Below are positions 51,720 through 60,996 of a DNA stretch of 64,000 nucleotides, one piece after another. Below the pieces are notes generated by a model. It was not told where the DNA came from. It made no database searches and saw only the letters and a list, made by a program, of their open reading frames with translations. The position numbers and the translations under genes were made by a program. The stretch's first letter is position 1, and the number at the start of each line of letters is the position of its first letter. Source of the stretch: Roseiarcus sp963765375 (GTDB taxonomy: Bacteria > Pseudomonadota > Alphaproteobacteria > Rhizobiales > Beijerinckiaceae); assembly GCA_963765375.1 (NCBI GenBank), contig CAVXVZ010000008.1:124001-188000 (forward strand), read 5' to 3'.

Positions 51720-52955
51720 TCACCGCCACTCGACCCTCAGCGCCTCGAGCCCATGAAAATGGAACGCATCGCGATAGCGCGGCGGCTCGGCGAGGCGCAA
51801 GCCCGGCAGGCGGGCGAACAGGATCGGCAGCGCGACGGCGAGCTCGAGCCGCGCCAGCGGCGCGCCGACGCAGAAATGGATCCCTGCGCCGAAGCTCACA
51901 TGCGGATTGGGCGACCGCCCGCTGTCGAAGACGTTCGGGTCGGGAAAGCGCTCGGGATCGCGGTTGGCGGCGCCGAGCAGAAGGCCGAGCTTCTCGCCCT
52001 TCTTGAGCCGCACGCCGGCGAACTCTGCGTCTTCCAGCGCATGGCGCTGAAAAAGGTGGAGCGGCGGGTCGAACCGCAGCAATTCCTCGACCGTGGCGGC
52101 GGTCGCGCTTTCCTCCGCGAATCCGAGCCGGGCGTCGACGCCCTCTTCGAGCATCGTTTTCACCCCGTTTCCGATCGCCTGGACTGTCGCCTCGTGACCC
52201 GCGTTGAGGAGCAGGACCACGGTCGCGACCAGTTCGTCCTCGCTCAACCGTCCGCCGTCGCTTTCGGCGACGAGGAGCTGGCTGATCAGATCGTCGCCGA
52301 GATCGCCGCGCCGCGCGCGCGCAAAGGCGCGCACGAAATCGGCAAACGCGCGCGCCGCCCCGGCCGCGCGCTCCTCGACCTCGCGATTCGCCCCGAACTG
52401 GTACATCGCGACCATCCGGTGCGACCAGTCGACGAGCTCGCCCGCCATCTCGCGCGGAACGCCGAGCAGTTCGGCGATCACGGCGACGGGAATGGGAGCG
52501 GCGAAGTCGGCGATCAGGTCGGCTGAGCCCTCCCGCGCGAAAGCGTCGATCCGCTCGTGCGCCAGCGCGGCGATCCGGGGCCCCAGCTTGTCGATCCGGC
52601 GCGAGACGAAGGCGCGATTGACGAGGTTGCGAAGCCTGGTGTGCTCGGGCGGTTCGAGCTCGAGGATCGAATGGCGCTCGAGCGCGTCGAACGAGGCAAG
52701 ATGCGCTTTCGGCTCGGGCCAGCCCAGTTCCGCCCGGCTCATCCGGTGCAGGATCTGGCGACCGAAGCGGCGGTCGCGCAACAGCGCCGACACATCGGCG
52801 TGCCGGGCGAAGCACCAGAAACCGTAGTCCTCCCAGAAGAACACGGGCGAGGCCGCGTGGATCGCGGCATAGGCGCGATAGGGGTCGTCGAAGAAACCTG
52901 GGTCGCGCGGGTTCAGGCGAACGCGGCGCCCAGCGGCGTCAATCGACGGAAGCAT
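51720..52955 (-). CDS. Cytochrome P450
   Basis: A 411-residue soluble bacterial monooxygenase. Heme-ligand Cys362 is in SFGAGIHFCVGAPLARLE, the I-helix motif is AGHEAT at 252-257, the ExxR is Glu291 to Arg294 in EELLRFDPP, and the early LEPPEHTRLRNLVNRAF segment is typical of CYP107-like proteins. The substrate is not evident; no ferredoxin gene accompanies it. It ends 8 bases before the thpR gene start is read in the same direction, so the two may be cotranscribed. Confidence 0.95.
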   Translation of the reverse strand: MLPSIDAAGRRVRLNPRDPGFFDDPYRAYAAIHAASPVFFWEDYGFWCFARHADVSALLRDRRFGRQILHRMSRAELGWPEPKAHLASFDALERHSILELEPPEHTRLRNLVNRAFVSRRIDKLGPRIAALAHERIDAFAREGSADLIADFAAPIPVAVIAELLGVPREMAGELVDWSHRMVAMYQFGANREVEERAAGAARAFADFVRAFARARRGDLGDDLISQLLVAESDGGRLSEDELVATVVLLLNAGHEATVQAIGNGVKTMLEEGVDARLGFAEESATAATVEELLRFDPPLHLFQRHALEDAEFAGVRLKKGEKLGLLLGAANRDPERFPDPNVFDSGRSPNPHVSFGAGIHFCVGAPLARLELAVALPILFARLPGLRLAEPPRYRDAFHFHGLEALRVEWR

Positions 52956-52963
52956 GGCCGTCC

Positions 52964-53497
52964 TTAACCCAGCGGATAGGCGGCCTCGACGACATAGGGC
53001 CCCCCGCCCGTCCCCTCGCGGGCCGAATAGAGCACGAAGCGCTCGGCGGTGAACGCCTCCGCCTGAAGCGCGCCGTGGGCGGCAAGATAGTCCGCGACCG
53101 CCGTCTGGGCGACGCCGCGCAGCCTCGCCAGCGTCACATGCGGAGTATATTTGCGAGTCTCGGGCTCGACGCCGATGCGTCTCAGCCGCCGCTCCTGCTC
53201 GGCCTGCAGATCCATCGGCGCCGGATCCGCTTTCACCCTGGCGACGATCGCGCGCGGCTTGTCGCCGCCGAACCAGCTCAGGCCCTCGAACCGGATCAGC
53301 GCCTTCGGCCGGCGGATGTCGCCGAGCGTCTCGGCGATGTCGCGCGCGGCGCGCCCGTCGACGTCGCCGACGAAGCGCAGCGTGACGTGATAGTCCCCCG
53401 GATCGAGCCAGCGCGCGCCGACGACGCCGCCGCGCGCGAGCGCGAGCTGGCGGGCGACGCTCTCGGGCAATTCAAGCGCAGTAAACAGGCGAGGCAT
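52964..53497 (-). CDS. thpR: RNA 2',3'-cyclic phosphodiesterase
   Basis: A 177-residue 2H-phosphoesterase. The two HxTL motifs are His37 in DYHVTLRFVG and His120 in YTPHVTLARLRG, the catalytic pair. MPRLFTALELPESVARQLA at the start is standard. It opens 2',3'-cyclic phosphates on RNA ends and was formerly called 2'-5' RNA ligase. Confidence 0.93.
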   Translation of the reverse strand: MPRLFTALELPESVARQLALARGGVVGARWLDPGDYHVTLRFVGDVDGRAARDIAETLGDIRRPKALIRFEGLSWFGGDKPRAIVARVKADPAPMDLQAEQERRLRRIGVEPETRKYTPHVTLARLRGVAQTAVADYLAAHGALQAEAFTAERFVLYSAREGTGGGPYVVEAAYPLG

Positions 53498-53580
53498 GAG
53501 ACGCTGCGCGGACGACTATCATTGTCCACGAAACGTAGCACGTACGCCGGGATTGTGCGCCGCATTACACCCGCCCGCAA

Positions 53581-55236
53581 TCACACCGCGTGACTGGGCG
53601 CCATTTCGATGACGGGCTCTTCGTCGCGCGCGCGGCGGTAGAAATAGGGGCCGAAGAAGCCGCTCACAAACCCGAGCCCGGACGAGACCACGTACGGCAT
53701 GGGAGACCACACCTGGCTTGCCGCGGAGGGAAGGGAAAGCAAGTGGATGCAAATGTAGATGCTGACCGCCGCCGCGACCGCGCTGATGAGGCCTTCCGAC
53801 ATCCGGCGCGCCATCCCCTGGCCGAGATGCAGGTCGGCGTCGCAGAGGATTGAAATGACAAGGCTCGTCGCAAAGGCCATCGGCGCCATCGGCCGGAGTG
53901 GATTCTGGACGAAGTCGAAGGCGGCGCCTAGTTCGCCAGTTGCGATCGCAAAGGCCCCGCGCTCGATGATGAACGAGGCGATCCCCGCGACGGCTGCCCA
54001 ACCGAGCCAGGCGAGGTAAGGCAGATCGCCCCGGCCGTCCGGACGGAACTGGCCCCAGCGCAACTTCGGCAGGACCGCGGCGAGAATGCCGATCGTGCGC
54101 GTCATCCCGATGAGAATCGCGTTGACTGCAGGCGGGAGGCTCGTGTTGTGTGGCGAGACGACGGAGACGACCCCCAGCATCCCGAAGATCATCATCGCGC
54201 CAATGAACAGGAAGGGCCCAACCTGCATGTCGGGACCGACATGCGCCGAAGGAAGGAAGCCGATTGGCTGCAATCGGTTGACGATCCGCTGGTCGGATCT
54301 CTCGACCATGAGAAGAAGTTGGGCGAGAAATTCGGTCATGTCGCGGTGCGTCTTGCGGCAAATGTCACGATAGTACTTCTTCGCCTTCGCGAGCGCCGCC
54401 TCTCCCGCGGTGCCTTCGAGCGGCGTCAGTTGCTCAAACAGCACGAAGAAGGCTTGGGACTGAGCTAGGAAAACGCGGAAATCGTCCTTGATCGCCAACC
54501 ATGTATCCTGGCGCGAGCGGAAGGCGAATTGGTAAGCCGGAGCCGTTCCGAGCTTTTGCAGCTCAATGTAGAGCCGCAGCACGCGCGTGAGGCTGCCGCG
54601 CGAGGTCTCCGCCGGCTCGGCGCTGACAAACTTCTTAAACTCGTTGGGAATCTCCGCTTCCGTCGCGATCCACTCCTGCAACTCTGCAACGTTGTCCGGT
54701 CCCAAGTGAAGCGCCTGCGGCGCGAGTTTCCCGGCCAGATCGCGCACGCCTTGGGGGATGCTCCCCCAAGCCTGAAAGCGCTTGAGCAGCCAATCGTCGG
54801 CCGAGCTTAAAATCGGCGTGTGAGGCAGCAGAACCGTCAGGATGACCACGGCGAGAACCGACGGAGCGCAATAGTTCTTGAGGATCTCCTGGATGCCTTC
54901 GATCTCCAGCGCCGCCAACACGCCAGGCGTCAGCACCCCAGGTTGCAGGGCCACCTTGGAGAGCAGTAGGAAGAGGATTAGCGAGGCGCTGATGTAACCG
55001 GCGCCCGTGAACAGGAATGCCGACCGCGTTGTGGAGACGCGGTTGCTCTTGGGGGTGTTGTAGCGGTCCCACGCATGAACCGCGACAACGGCGGCGCAAA
55101 TGAGCGTTACGACGAAGTCCCATGTGTGCTCGGCTGTCTGCGATAAGGCGCCCACTGGAGGCCCACAGACCGTTGTCCAAAAGGAATTCATCGCCTGCTG
55201 AGCTTGCTGCGAGAAATCTCCCAGTGAGTGCTCCAT
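53581..55236 (-). CDS. Large multi-pass membrane protein of unknown function
   Basis: A 551-residue protein starting MEHSLGDFSQQAQQAM after GGAGAGGAGGG. Membrane helices are visible at about residues 38-56, 73-96 and 125-145. A long cytoplasmic or periplasmic region (about 155-350) holds charged helices (for example TAGEAALAKAKKYYRDICRK), and then at least five helices run from 370 to the end (FLFIGAMMIFGMLGVVSVVS, TSLVISILCDADLHLG, FVSGFFGPYF). I do not recognise any family. The split membrane/soluble/membrane layout suggests a sensor or channel. It is a single gene with a convergent neighbour on neither side. Confidence 0.75.
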   Translation of the reverse strand: MEHSLGDFSQQAQQAMNSFWTTVCGPPVGALSQTAEHTWDFVVTLICAAVVAVHAWDRYNTPKSNRVSTTRSAFLFTGAGYISASLILFLLLSKVALQPGVLTPGVLAALEIEGIQEILKNYCAPSVLAVVILTVLLPHTPILSSADDWLLKRFQAWGSIPQGVRDLAGKLAPQALHLGPDNVAELQEWIATEAEIPNEFKKFVSAEPAETSRGSLTRVLRLYIELQKLGTAPAYQFAFRSRQDTWLAIKDDFRVFLAQSQAFFVLFEQLTPLEGTAGEAALAKAKKYYRDICRKTHRDMTEFLAQLLLMVERSDQRIVNRLQPIGFLPSAHVGPDMQVGPFLFIGAMMIFGMLGVVSVVSPHNTSLPPAVNAILIGMTRTIGILAAVLPKLRWGQFRPDGRGDLPYLAWLGWAAVAGIASFIIERGAFAIATGELGAAFDFVQNPLRPMAPMAFATSLVISILCDADLHLGQGMARRMSEGLISAVAAAVSIYICIHLLSLPSAASQVWSPMPYVVSSGLGFVSGFFGPYFYRRARDEEPVIEMAPSHAV

Positions 55237-55453
55237 GACGCCCTCCTCTCCGCCTGGGCTGGCCACCCCTGGGACAGAACCTAAGGGGAGTCACCCGGGT
55301 CGCGCTGTGACCCGGATCACACTTGGCGGCGGAGGGCTTCGCCCCGCCATCAGGAATTCTTACTGAAATGGCTTCCCCGAGACGCCAATCAAAGGGGGCG
55401 CGGGTCCAGTTCGGCCCGCACCCGCTGCGGGCTGGGAAATCTCTCGCCGCCCC

Positions 55454-56815
55454 TTAAGCCGCCGCTTTGATCGACGCGCCGACCTTCTCCATGATCTCGC
55501 CGATCTCGTTCTCGCTCACGATGAGCGGCGGGGTCAGCTCAAGCGTGTCGCCGGACGGGCGCAGCATGATGCCCGCCTCGAAAAACGAGTGGTCGAGCGC
55601 GCGATAGCCGCGCAGGCCGGGGCTGCCGGGGATCGGCGCAAGGTCGATCGCGCCGGTTAAGCCCACGCAGCGGATGTCGACGACGTTCGGCAGACCTTTC
55701 AGGCTCATGATGGCGTCGCACCACTTGGGTTCGAGCGTCTTCGAGCGTTCGAACAGCCGCTCGTCGCGATAGAGGTCGATCGTCGCCAGCGCCGCCGCGC
55801 AGGCAAGCGGATGGCCGGAATAAGTATAGCCGTGGAAAAGCTCGATCGCGTGCTCGGGCCCCTGCATGAAGGCGTCGTAGACGTGCTTGCGCGCGATCAC
55901 CCCGCCCATCGGCACTGTGCCGGACGTGACCCCTTTGGCAAAGGTGATCATGTCGGGAATGACGCCGTAGCGCTCGGCGGCGAACGGGGCGCCGAGGCGC
56001 CCGAAGCCGGTGATCACCTCGTCGAAGATGAGGAGGATGCCGTATTTGTCGCAGATCTCGCGCAGGCGCTTGAGATAGCCCTTGGGCGCGGGCAGAACGC
56101 CGGTCGAGCCCGCCATCGGCTCGACGATCACCGCGGCGATGGTCGAGCCGTCGTGCAAGGCGACGATGCCCTCGAGCGCATCGGCGAGATGGCCGCCCCA
56201 TTCCGGCTCGCCCTTGGTGAACGCCTGATGCTCCCGGTTATAGGTCGTCGGCAGATGATCGACGCCGGCGAGCAGCGAGCCGAAGAACTTGCGGTTGTTG
56301 ACCATGCCGCCGACCGAGATGCCGCCGAAGCCGACGCCGTGATAGCCGCGCTCGCGGCCGATCAGGCGCTGACGCGACCCAGCCCCACGCACATTGTGAT
56401 AGGCGAGCGCGATCTTGAGCGCCGTATCGACCGCTTCCGAACCCGAGTTGCAGTAGAATACATGATCGAGATCGCCCGGCGCGAGTTCCGCCAGCCGCGA
56501 GGCGAGTTGAAACGCCAGCGGATGGGCGAACTGGAAGGTGGGCGTGAAGTCGAGCTCGGCCGCCTGGCGCTGGATCGCGGCCACGATCGGGGCGCGATTA
56601 TGCCCGGCGTTGCAGCACCACAAGCCCGCGGTGGCGTCGAGGATCGACCGCCCCTCGGGAGTGAAATAGTGCATGTCCTTCGAGCGCGAGAGGAGCCGCG
56701 GTTTTTTCTTGAACGCGCGATTGGGCGTGAACGGCAGCCAGAACGCGGCCAGATCATTGGGAACATCCGCCGCGCGCGGGGTGGCGGCGGGTTTGGCGGC
56801 GGTGACGGTAGTCAT
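55454..56815 (-). CDS. Omega-amino-acid:pyruvate class III aminotransferase
   Basis: A 453-residue PLP enzyme. Lys294 in ITFAKGVTSG binds the cofactor; FDEVITGFGR (264-273), YCNSGSEAVDTALKIALAYH and FTPEGRSILDATAGLWCCNA are the usual class III sites. The latter two together indicate the omega-amino-acid (beta-alanine)/pyruvate subgroup. The start at 56815 gives the normal length; an upstream frame to 57085 has no family similarity. It is downstream of the PP2C-kinase gene on the same strand with 109 bases between. Confidence 0.92.
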   Translation of the reverse strand: MTTVTAAKPAATPRAADVPNDLAAFWLPFTPNRAFKKKPRLLSRSKDMHYFTPEGRSILDATAGLWCCNAGHNRAPIVAAIQRQAAELDFTPTFQFAHPLAFQLASRLAELAPGDLDHVFYCNSGSEAVDTALKIALAYHNVRGAGSRQRLIGRERGYHGVGFGGISVGGMVNNRKFFGSLLAGVDHLPTTYNREHQAFTKGEPEWGGHLADALEGIVALHDGSTIAAVIVEPMAGSTGVLPAPKGYLKRLREICDKYGILLIFDEVITGFGRLGAPFAAERYGVIPDMITFAKGVTSGTVPMGGVIARKHVYDAFMQGPEHAIELFHGYTYSGHPLACAAALATIDLYRDERLFERSKTLEPKWCDAIMSLKGLPNVVDIRCVGLTGAIDLAPIPGSPGLRGYRALDHSFFEAGIMLRPSGDTLELTPPLIVSENEIGEIMEKVGASIKAAA

Positions 56816-56924
56816 TTGGCGAACTCTCCTTGGGAGGGATTGATTGGCGCGAACGATGGCAGCGGCGCGAACCTTTGTCCAGTTGGCGAGAACGACCGCC
56901 CGCGGCCGGCGCTTGGCTTCCGCC

Positions 56925-58636
56925 TCACCGCCGCCAGAGCGAGACGATGAGCGCGAGCGCGAGCAGCGCCGCGACGCCCTGCCAGAACCGGACCGGAGCG
57001 CGTTCGATGAGCGTCTGGGGGCGGCGAGGCGGCGCCGGCGCGCGCGGCGGCCCGGCCTCCATCTCGGCGGCGAATTCCATCGCATCGCGGTAGCGTAGGC
57101 CAGGATCGGCGGCGATCGCCCGCTCCAGAACGGCGCCGAGCCACGCGGGCAGGTCGGGGCGGAGCGCGGTCAGATCCTTCGGCCGGTCGCGACGGGGCGG
57201 GCTGACCGCGTCAGCATTGCCGTAAGGGTACTCGCCGGTGAAGGCGCGGAACATCGTCACGCCCAGCGCGTAGATGTCGGTTGCCTCGTCGCCGGCTTCG
57301 CCCTTGAACATCTCCGGCGCCATGTAGGCGAGCGTGCCGGGAATGTCCTCGGGCGGGAAGTCCTCCCACCCGGGCACACGCACAACGCCGAGATCGACAA
57401 GCCTGAGCCTTCCCGCGCCTACAAGAATCACGTTGTCCGGCTTGATGTCGCGATGAATGACGCCGGCGCGATGCAGGGCGGCGACGCCCCGCGCGAGCCC
57501 GATGGCGACCGCGCGCCCTTCCTCGAGCCCTATCGCCGGACGCCGCGAAAGGCGCGTCTCCAGAAGCTCGCCCTCATAGAGCGGCATGACCGTATAAAGG
57601 CAGGTTTGGCGCCCGGCGGCGTTTCGAGGATCTGCGCCACCCACGGGCTGTGCACATGCGCGCCGACCCACGCCTCGCGCACGAACGCCGCGTGATGGGT
57701 CGCGACCGCCGCGACTTGGGGCTTCGGGAACTTGAGCGCTGCTTCGCCGCCTTCGACCTCGTCCTGCGCCCCGAATATTCGGCTGTAGCGGCCGTCGGAG
57801 ATCAGCGCTTTCAGGGCAAAGCCGTCGATCGTCTCGCCGACCGCGGGCGTTTGGATCAGCGGCAGCTGCATGATCGCGCCGCCGACGTCGGCGGAGGCGG
57901 CCGTCGGCAGCGCGACCACGTCGAGGACGAGCGCGGTACAATTATCGGCGCTGCCGGAATCGAGCGCGGCGGCGACCAGCGCTTTCGCCGTCTCGTCGGG
58001 AGCGGAGCGCTCGCGCAAGAACTCGGCGATGCGATCGTCGGTCATGGCGCCGTGGACGCCGTCGCTGCACAGGAGAAACCGGTCGTGCAGCGCGACCGCC
58101 TGCGACGCATAGTCGAGGCGCGCTTCACGCTCGGCGCCGAGCGCGCGCGTCAGCACGCGTGACTTGCCGGGGCCGCCGTCACGGGAATGATCCTCGGTGA
58201 GACAGGCGAGCCGGTCGCGCCTCAGCCGATAGGCGCGGGTGTCGCCGATATGCAGAAGGTGGGCGACGCGGCCGCGCAGCACGAGCGCGGTGAAGGTGCA
58301 CGCCATCCCCTGGAGTTTTGGGTCCTGGCGGCCGAGCGCGTTGATCCAGGCGTTGAGCGCGGTGATGACGCGCGCGCCGGCGCGGCGGACTTCCATGGTC
58401 TCCGGCAAGTCCCAGAAGCCGTCGAGAAAGCCGCGCACGGCGAGTTCGGCGGCGACGCGGCCGCCCTTGGCGCCGCCGACGCCGTCGGCGATCGCCGCCA
58501 CCACCTCGCGGCGCGGTTCGGGCAATTCCGCGCCGATGACCGCCGCGGCGAAATCCTCGTTCTCCTTGCGCGGTCCCTTGTCGGAAAAAAATCCGACGCT
58601 CGCCCGGACTCCGGCGTCGCCCTCGGACAATGGCAT
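56925..58636 (-). pseudogene. PP2C phosphatase / Ser-Thr kinase fusion, frameshifted
   Basis: The N-terminal frame (58636 to about 57612) encodes a PP2C phosphatase, GFFSDKGPRKENEDFAAAVI, ADGVGGAKGGRVAAELAV, LHIGDTRAYR and CSDGVHGAM, plus the first kinase strands. At 57607-57615 (GGCGCC after GLN...ETPPG) one base is missing and the next frame continues QTCLYTVMPLYEGELLETRL, then VIHRDIKPDNVILVGAGRLR, LVDLGVVR, GTLAYMAPEMFKGE and TDIYALGVTMFRAFTGEYPY. It ends in one membrane helix. The kinase has DLG in place of DFG. The fusion is the bifunctional kinase/phosphatase seen near nitrogen-assimilation genes; amt lies 0.7 kb upstream. Confidence 0.85.
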
Positions 58637-58696
58637 TCTCGCCTTCGGTTCAACCTCGTGGCGGCCAGAGACGGACCGGCGTTGACGGCACGCGCG

Positions 58697-59035
58697 TCAA
58701 TTCGGCAGCCGGCACTGATCGAAGAGAAAGTTTCCGCCGGTCGACGAGGCCAGGACGACGGTCAGCGCGCCCGACCGGCGGTCGAGCGTGTAGCGCCAGC
58801 CGTCCTTCGCGTCGCGCCATGAGATTTGCGTTGCGTCGATGCTGGCCGGATTGGAGTCCACGGTCTTGAGTTCGAAGTCGATCGCAATCTGCCATTTCGC
58901 CCCGCTGACCGGATTGATGCAGGTCGCTTCAACCCCCTCGGCTCCCGCGCCGCGGCTCAACGCGACGGCAAAGGCCGCAAGCGCCGCGATCGACCCCGTC
59001 CGGAGGCGGAAAATGGATGGCTCCCGCTTCAGCAT
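58697..59035 (-). CDS. Hypothetical exported protein (112 residues)
   Basis: MLKREPSIFRLRTGSIAALA then AFAVALSRGAGA is a signal peptide (cleavage near AGA, residue 32). The mature part has two cysteines that may pair, VEATCINPVSGAKWQIAIDF and GGNFLFDQCRLPN, and a beta-rich middle (TQISWRDAKDGWRYTLDRRS). Similar small exported proteins are known in Hyphomicrobiales without function. It is likely cotranscribed with the PP2C-kinase gene. Confidence 0.65.
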   Translation of the reverse strand: MLKREPSIFRLRTGSIAALAAFAVALSRGAGAEGVEATCINPVSGAKWQIAIDFELKTVDSNPASIDATQISWRDAKDGWRYTLDRRSGALTVVLASSTGGNFLFDQCRLPN

Positions 59036-59235
59036 CGCCCGATCCGTAAACTGCTCCCGCCCCGTGCAAATGACAGGTAACGGCGGCGCGCCGCCAAAAG
59101 CAACAATTGTCACAAGAGCCCAATTCTTTTTCGCCGTCGGCCTAACTTCTATTCGCCATGGCGTGCTTTTAGGCAGAACAGGCCGGAGCCGTGAACAATC
59201 CGACAACGAAGACATAAACGAATAAGGCTGGATTG

Positions 59236-59251
59236 CGGCACGATTTTTGCT
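59236..59251 (+). promoter_or_regulatory. Sigma-54 promoter of amt
   Basis: CGGCACGATTTTTGCT matches the TGGCACG-N4-TTGCW consensus in all but the first base, with GG and GC ten bases apart as required for RpoN. It lies 105 bases before the amt start. This implies nitrogen-limited, NtrC-type activation; I did not find a clear NtrC site by eye. Confidence 0.8.
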
Positions 59252-59356
59252 CGCGCATTTATGGGCGTTTCACCTAGCCGGGGCGCCGAGCGCACGAACG
59301 GCGCTCAGGGGCCTTGAAGGGAGACGTCGGCATCGATCACAAGCGGGGATACACCC

Positions 59357-60679
59357 ATGGCCCTCGTAGCGTCACCACAATGGCTCGACACCGGAGATAA
59401 CGCTTGGCAGCTTGCGGCGGCGACCTTCGTCGGCCTGCAAAGCATTCCGGGCCTCACGGTCCTCTATGGCGGCATCGTCAAGAAGAAGTGGGCGATCAAC
59501 TCCGCCTTCATGTCGATGTACGCCTTCGCCTCGGTCCTCGTCGTCTGGGTGCTGTTCGACTACAATCTGGCGTTCGGGCCGCAGTGGCTTCCGTTCTGGG
59601 GCACGCCAAGTCTCGCGACATCGGCCGTCTTCACGACTGGCCAAGCGACCATTCCTGCGGCGGCGTCCGGCATGCCGCCGCTCGCCTTTCCGATGGCGAC
59701 GCTCATCTTCTTCCAGTTCGTGTTCGCCGCGATCACCGTCATCATCCTCGCCGGCTCGGTGCTCGGGCGGATGAACTTCACCGCCTGGATGATCTTCTGC
59801 CCAGTCTGGATGACGCTGGTTTATACCGTTGGCGCGTTCAGCCTCTGGGGCGGCGGCTGGCTCGCCGGCCTCGGCGTCGCCGACTTCTCGGGCGGCTACG
59901 TCATCCATCTCGCCGCCGGAACCTCGGGCTTCGTCGCCGCCTGGGTCGTCGGCCCACGGCTGCAGGCCGATCGCGATCATTTCCCGCCGAACAGTTTGCT
60001 GATCACCCTGGTCGGGGCCGGAATCCTGTGGCTCGGCTGGAACGGCTTCAACGGCGGCGACCCCTACTTCGCCAACGCCGACGCGGGCGCGGCGGTGCTC
60101 AACACCAATACGGCGACCGCGGTTGCGCTTCTCGTCTGGACGCTCATGGACAAGATGGCCTACGGCAAGCCCTCGGTCCTCGGCGCGGTCAACGGCATGA
60201 TCGCGGGCCTGGTCGGGATCACGCCCGCCGCCGGCTATGTCGATGGCTGGGGCGCGATCATCATCGGCATCGTCGCCGGCATCATCCCGTGGATGAGCAT
60301 GAACTGGCTGCAGAAGACCAGCTTCATGATGCGGGTCGACGACACGCTCAGCGTCTTCTCGACCCACGGCGTCGCCGCCATCTGCGGCGGCCTCCTGACC
60401 GGCCTCCTCGCCAACCCCGCGATGCTGCAATACATCGGCACCGACAAGGAAGCGCCCGGCGTGAACGTGACCGGCCTCTTCTACGGCAACGCCTACCAGT
60501 TCGTGCTGCAGATCTACGGCGCCTTGTTCATCATCGCCTTGAACGCGATCGCGACCTACATCATCCTGAAAGTGATCTCGTTCATCGTGCCGCTCAGGAT
60601 GGATGACGCCGCGCTGAAAGTCGGCGACGACGCCGTCCACGGCGAAACCGCCTACGCCATCGGCGTCGAAGGCGAATAA
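59357..60679 (+). CDS. amt: Ammonium transporter
   Basis: A 440-residue AmtB-family channel with about 11 helices. Landmarks are VGLQSIPGLTVLYGGIVKKK near the N-terminus (no cleaved signal peptide), AGTSGFVAAWVVGPRLQAD and SLLITLVGAGILWLGWNGFN (the twin-His and gate segments), TPAAGYVDGWGAIIIG and the FSTHGVAAICGGLLTGLLA block. No glnK is visible next to it. It is preceded by a sigma-54 promoter, in keeping with nitrogen control. Confidence 0.95.
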   Translation: MALVASPQWLDTGDNAWQLAAATFVGLQSIPGLTVLYGGIVKKKWAINSAFMSMYAFASVLVVWVLFDYNLAFGPQWLPFWGTPSLATSAVFTTGQATIPAAASGMPPLAFPMATLIFFQFVFAAITVIILAGSVLGRMNFTAWMIFCPVWMTLVYTVGAFSLWGGGWLAGLGVADFSGGYVIHLAAGTSGFVAAWVVGPRLQADRDHFPPNSLLITLVGAGILWLGWNGFNGGDPYFANADAGAAVLNTNTATAVALLVWTLMDKMAYGKPSVLGAVNGMIAGLVGITPAAGYVDGWGAIIIGIVAGIIPWMSMNWLQKTSFMMRVDDTLSVFSTHGVAAICGGLLTGLLANPAMLQYIGTDKEAPGVNVTGLFYGNAYQFVLQIYGALFIIALNAIATYIILKVISFIVPLRMDDAALKVGDDAVHGETAYAIGVEGE

Positions 60680-60702
60680 CCGCCGCGCCCCTCCCCCTCC
60701 CC

Positions 60703-60732
60703 TCATCCTGAGCTTGTCGAAGGATGCGGGAG
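60703..60732. repeat. Palindromic intergenic repeat
   Basis: cctcatcctgagcttgtcgaaggatg is an imperfect palindrome with CATCCT/AGGATG arms around a short spacer, the same type as 51532. Lying just after the amt stop it may act as a 3' stem-loop. Confidence 0.65.
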
Positions 60733-60814
60733 AGGGTTGGGCGATTGCTGGCGGCGCCTTATTGACATATTGACGCCATGATCGAGTCGGCCTCGCCTGG
60801 GTTTGCGGCGGAAA

Positions 60815-60869
60815 ATAACAGGGAGATTTTTCGCTCATAACAGGGAGCATTCTTGTCGATAACAGGCAG
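60815..60869. repeat. Three 22-bp direct repeats, possible IS21-type end remnant
   Basis: ATAACAGG(G/C)AG occurs at 60815, 60837 and 60859, exactly 22 bases apart, each followed by a T-rich stretch (ATTTTTCGCTC, CATTCTTGTCG, CATTTTTGCGC). Multiple directly repeated units with this period are typical of IS21-family termini, but no transposase is near. It could be a solo end or regulatory iterons for the convergent restriction gene. Confidence 0.7.
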
Positions 60870-60996
60870 CATTTTTGCGCGAACACGGCCTGTTCAACGA
60901 CGAAAGGTTTGCGTTGCCTACCTTATCATCATCGACAACGGAAGCTACATTACCCTAAGGTGATTTCGTTCGTCGCGCCATTCAGGACGGGTGGGA

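Noticed and set aside
59372..60886. Antisense open frame of about 500 codons across amt
   Set aside because: Composition is rich in Asp, Glu, Arg and His as expected for a shadow frame; amt on the other strand is unmistakable.
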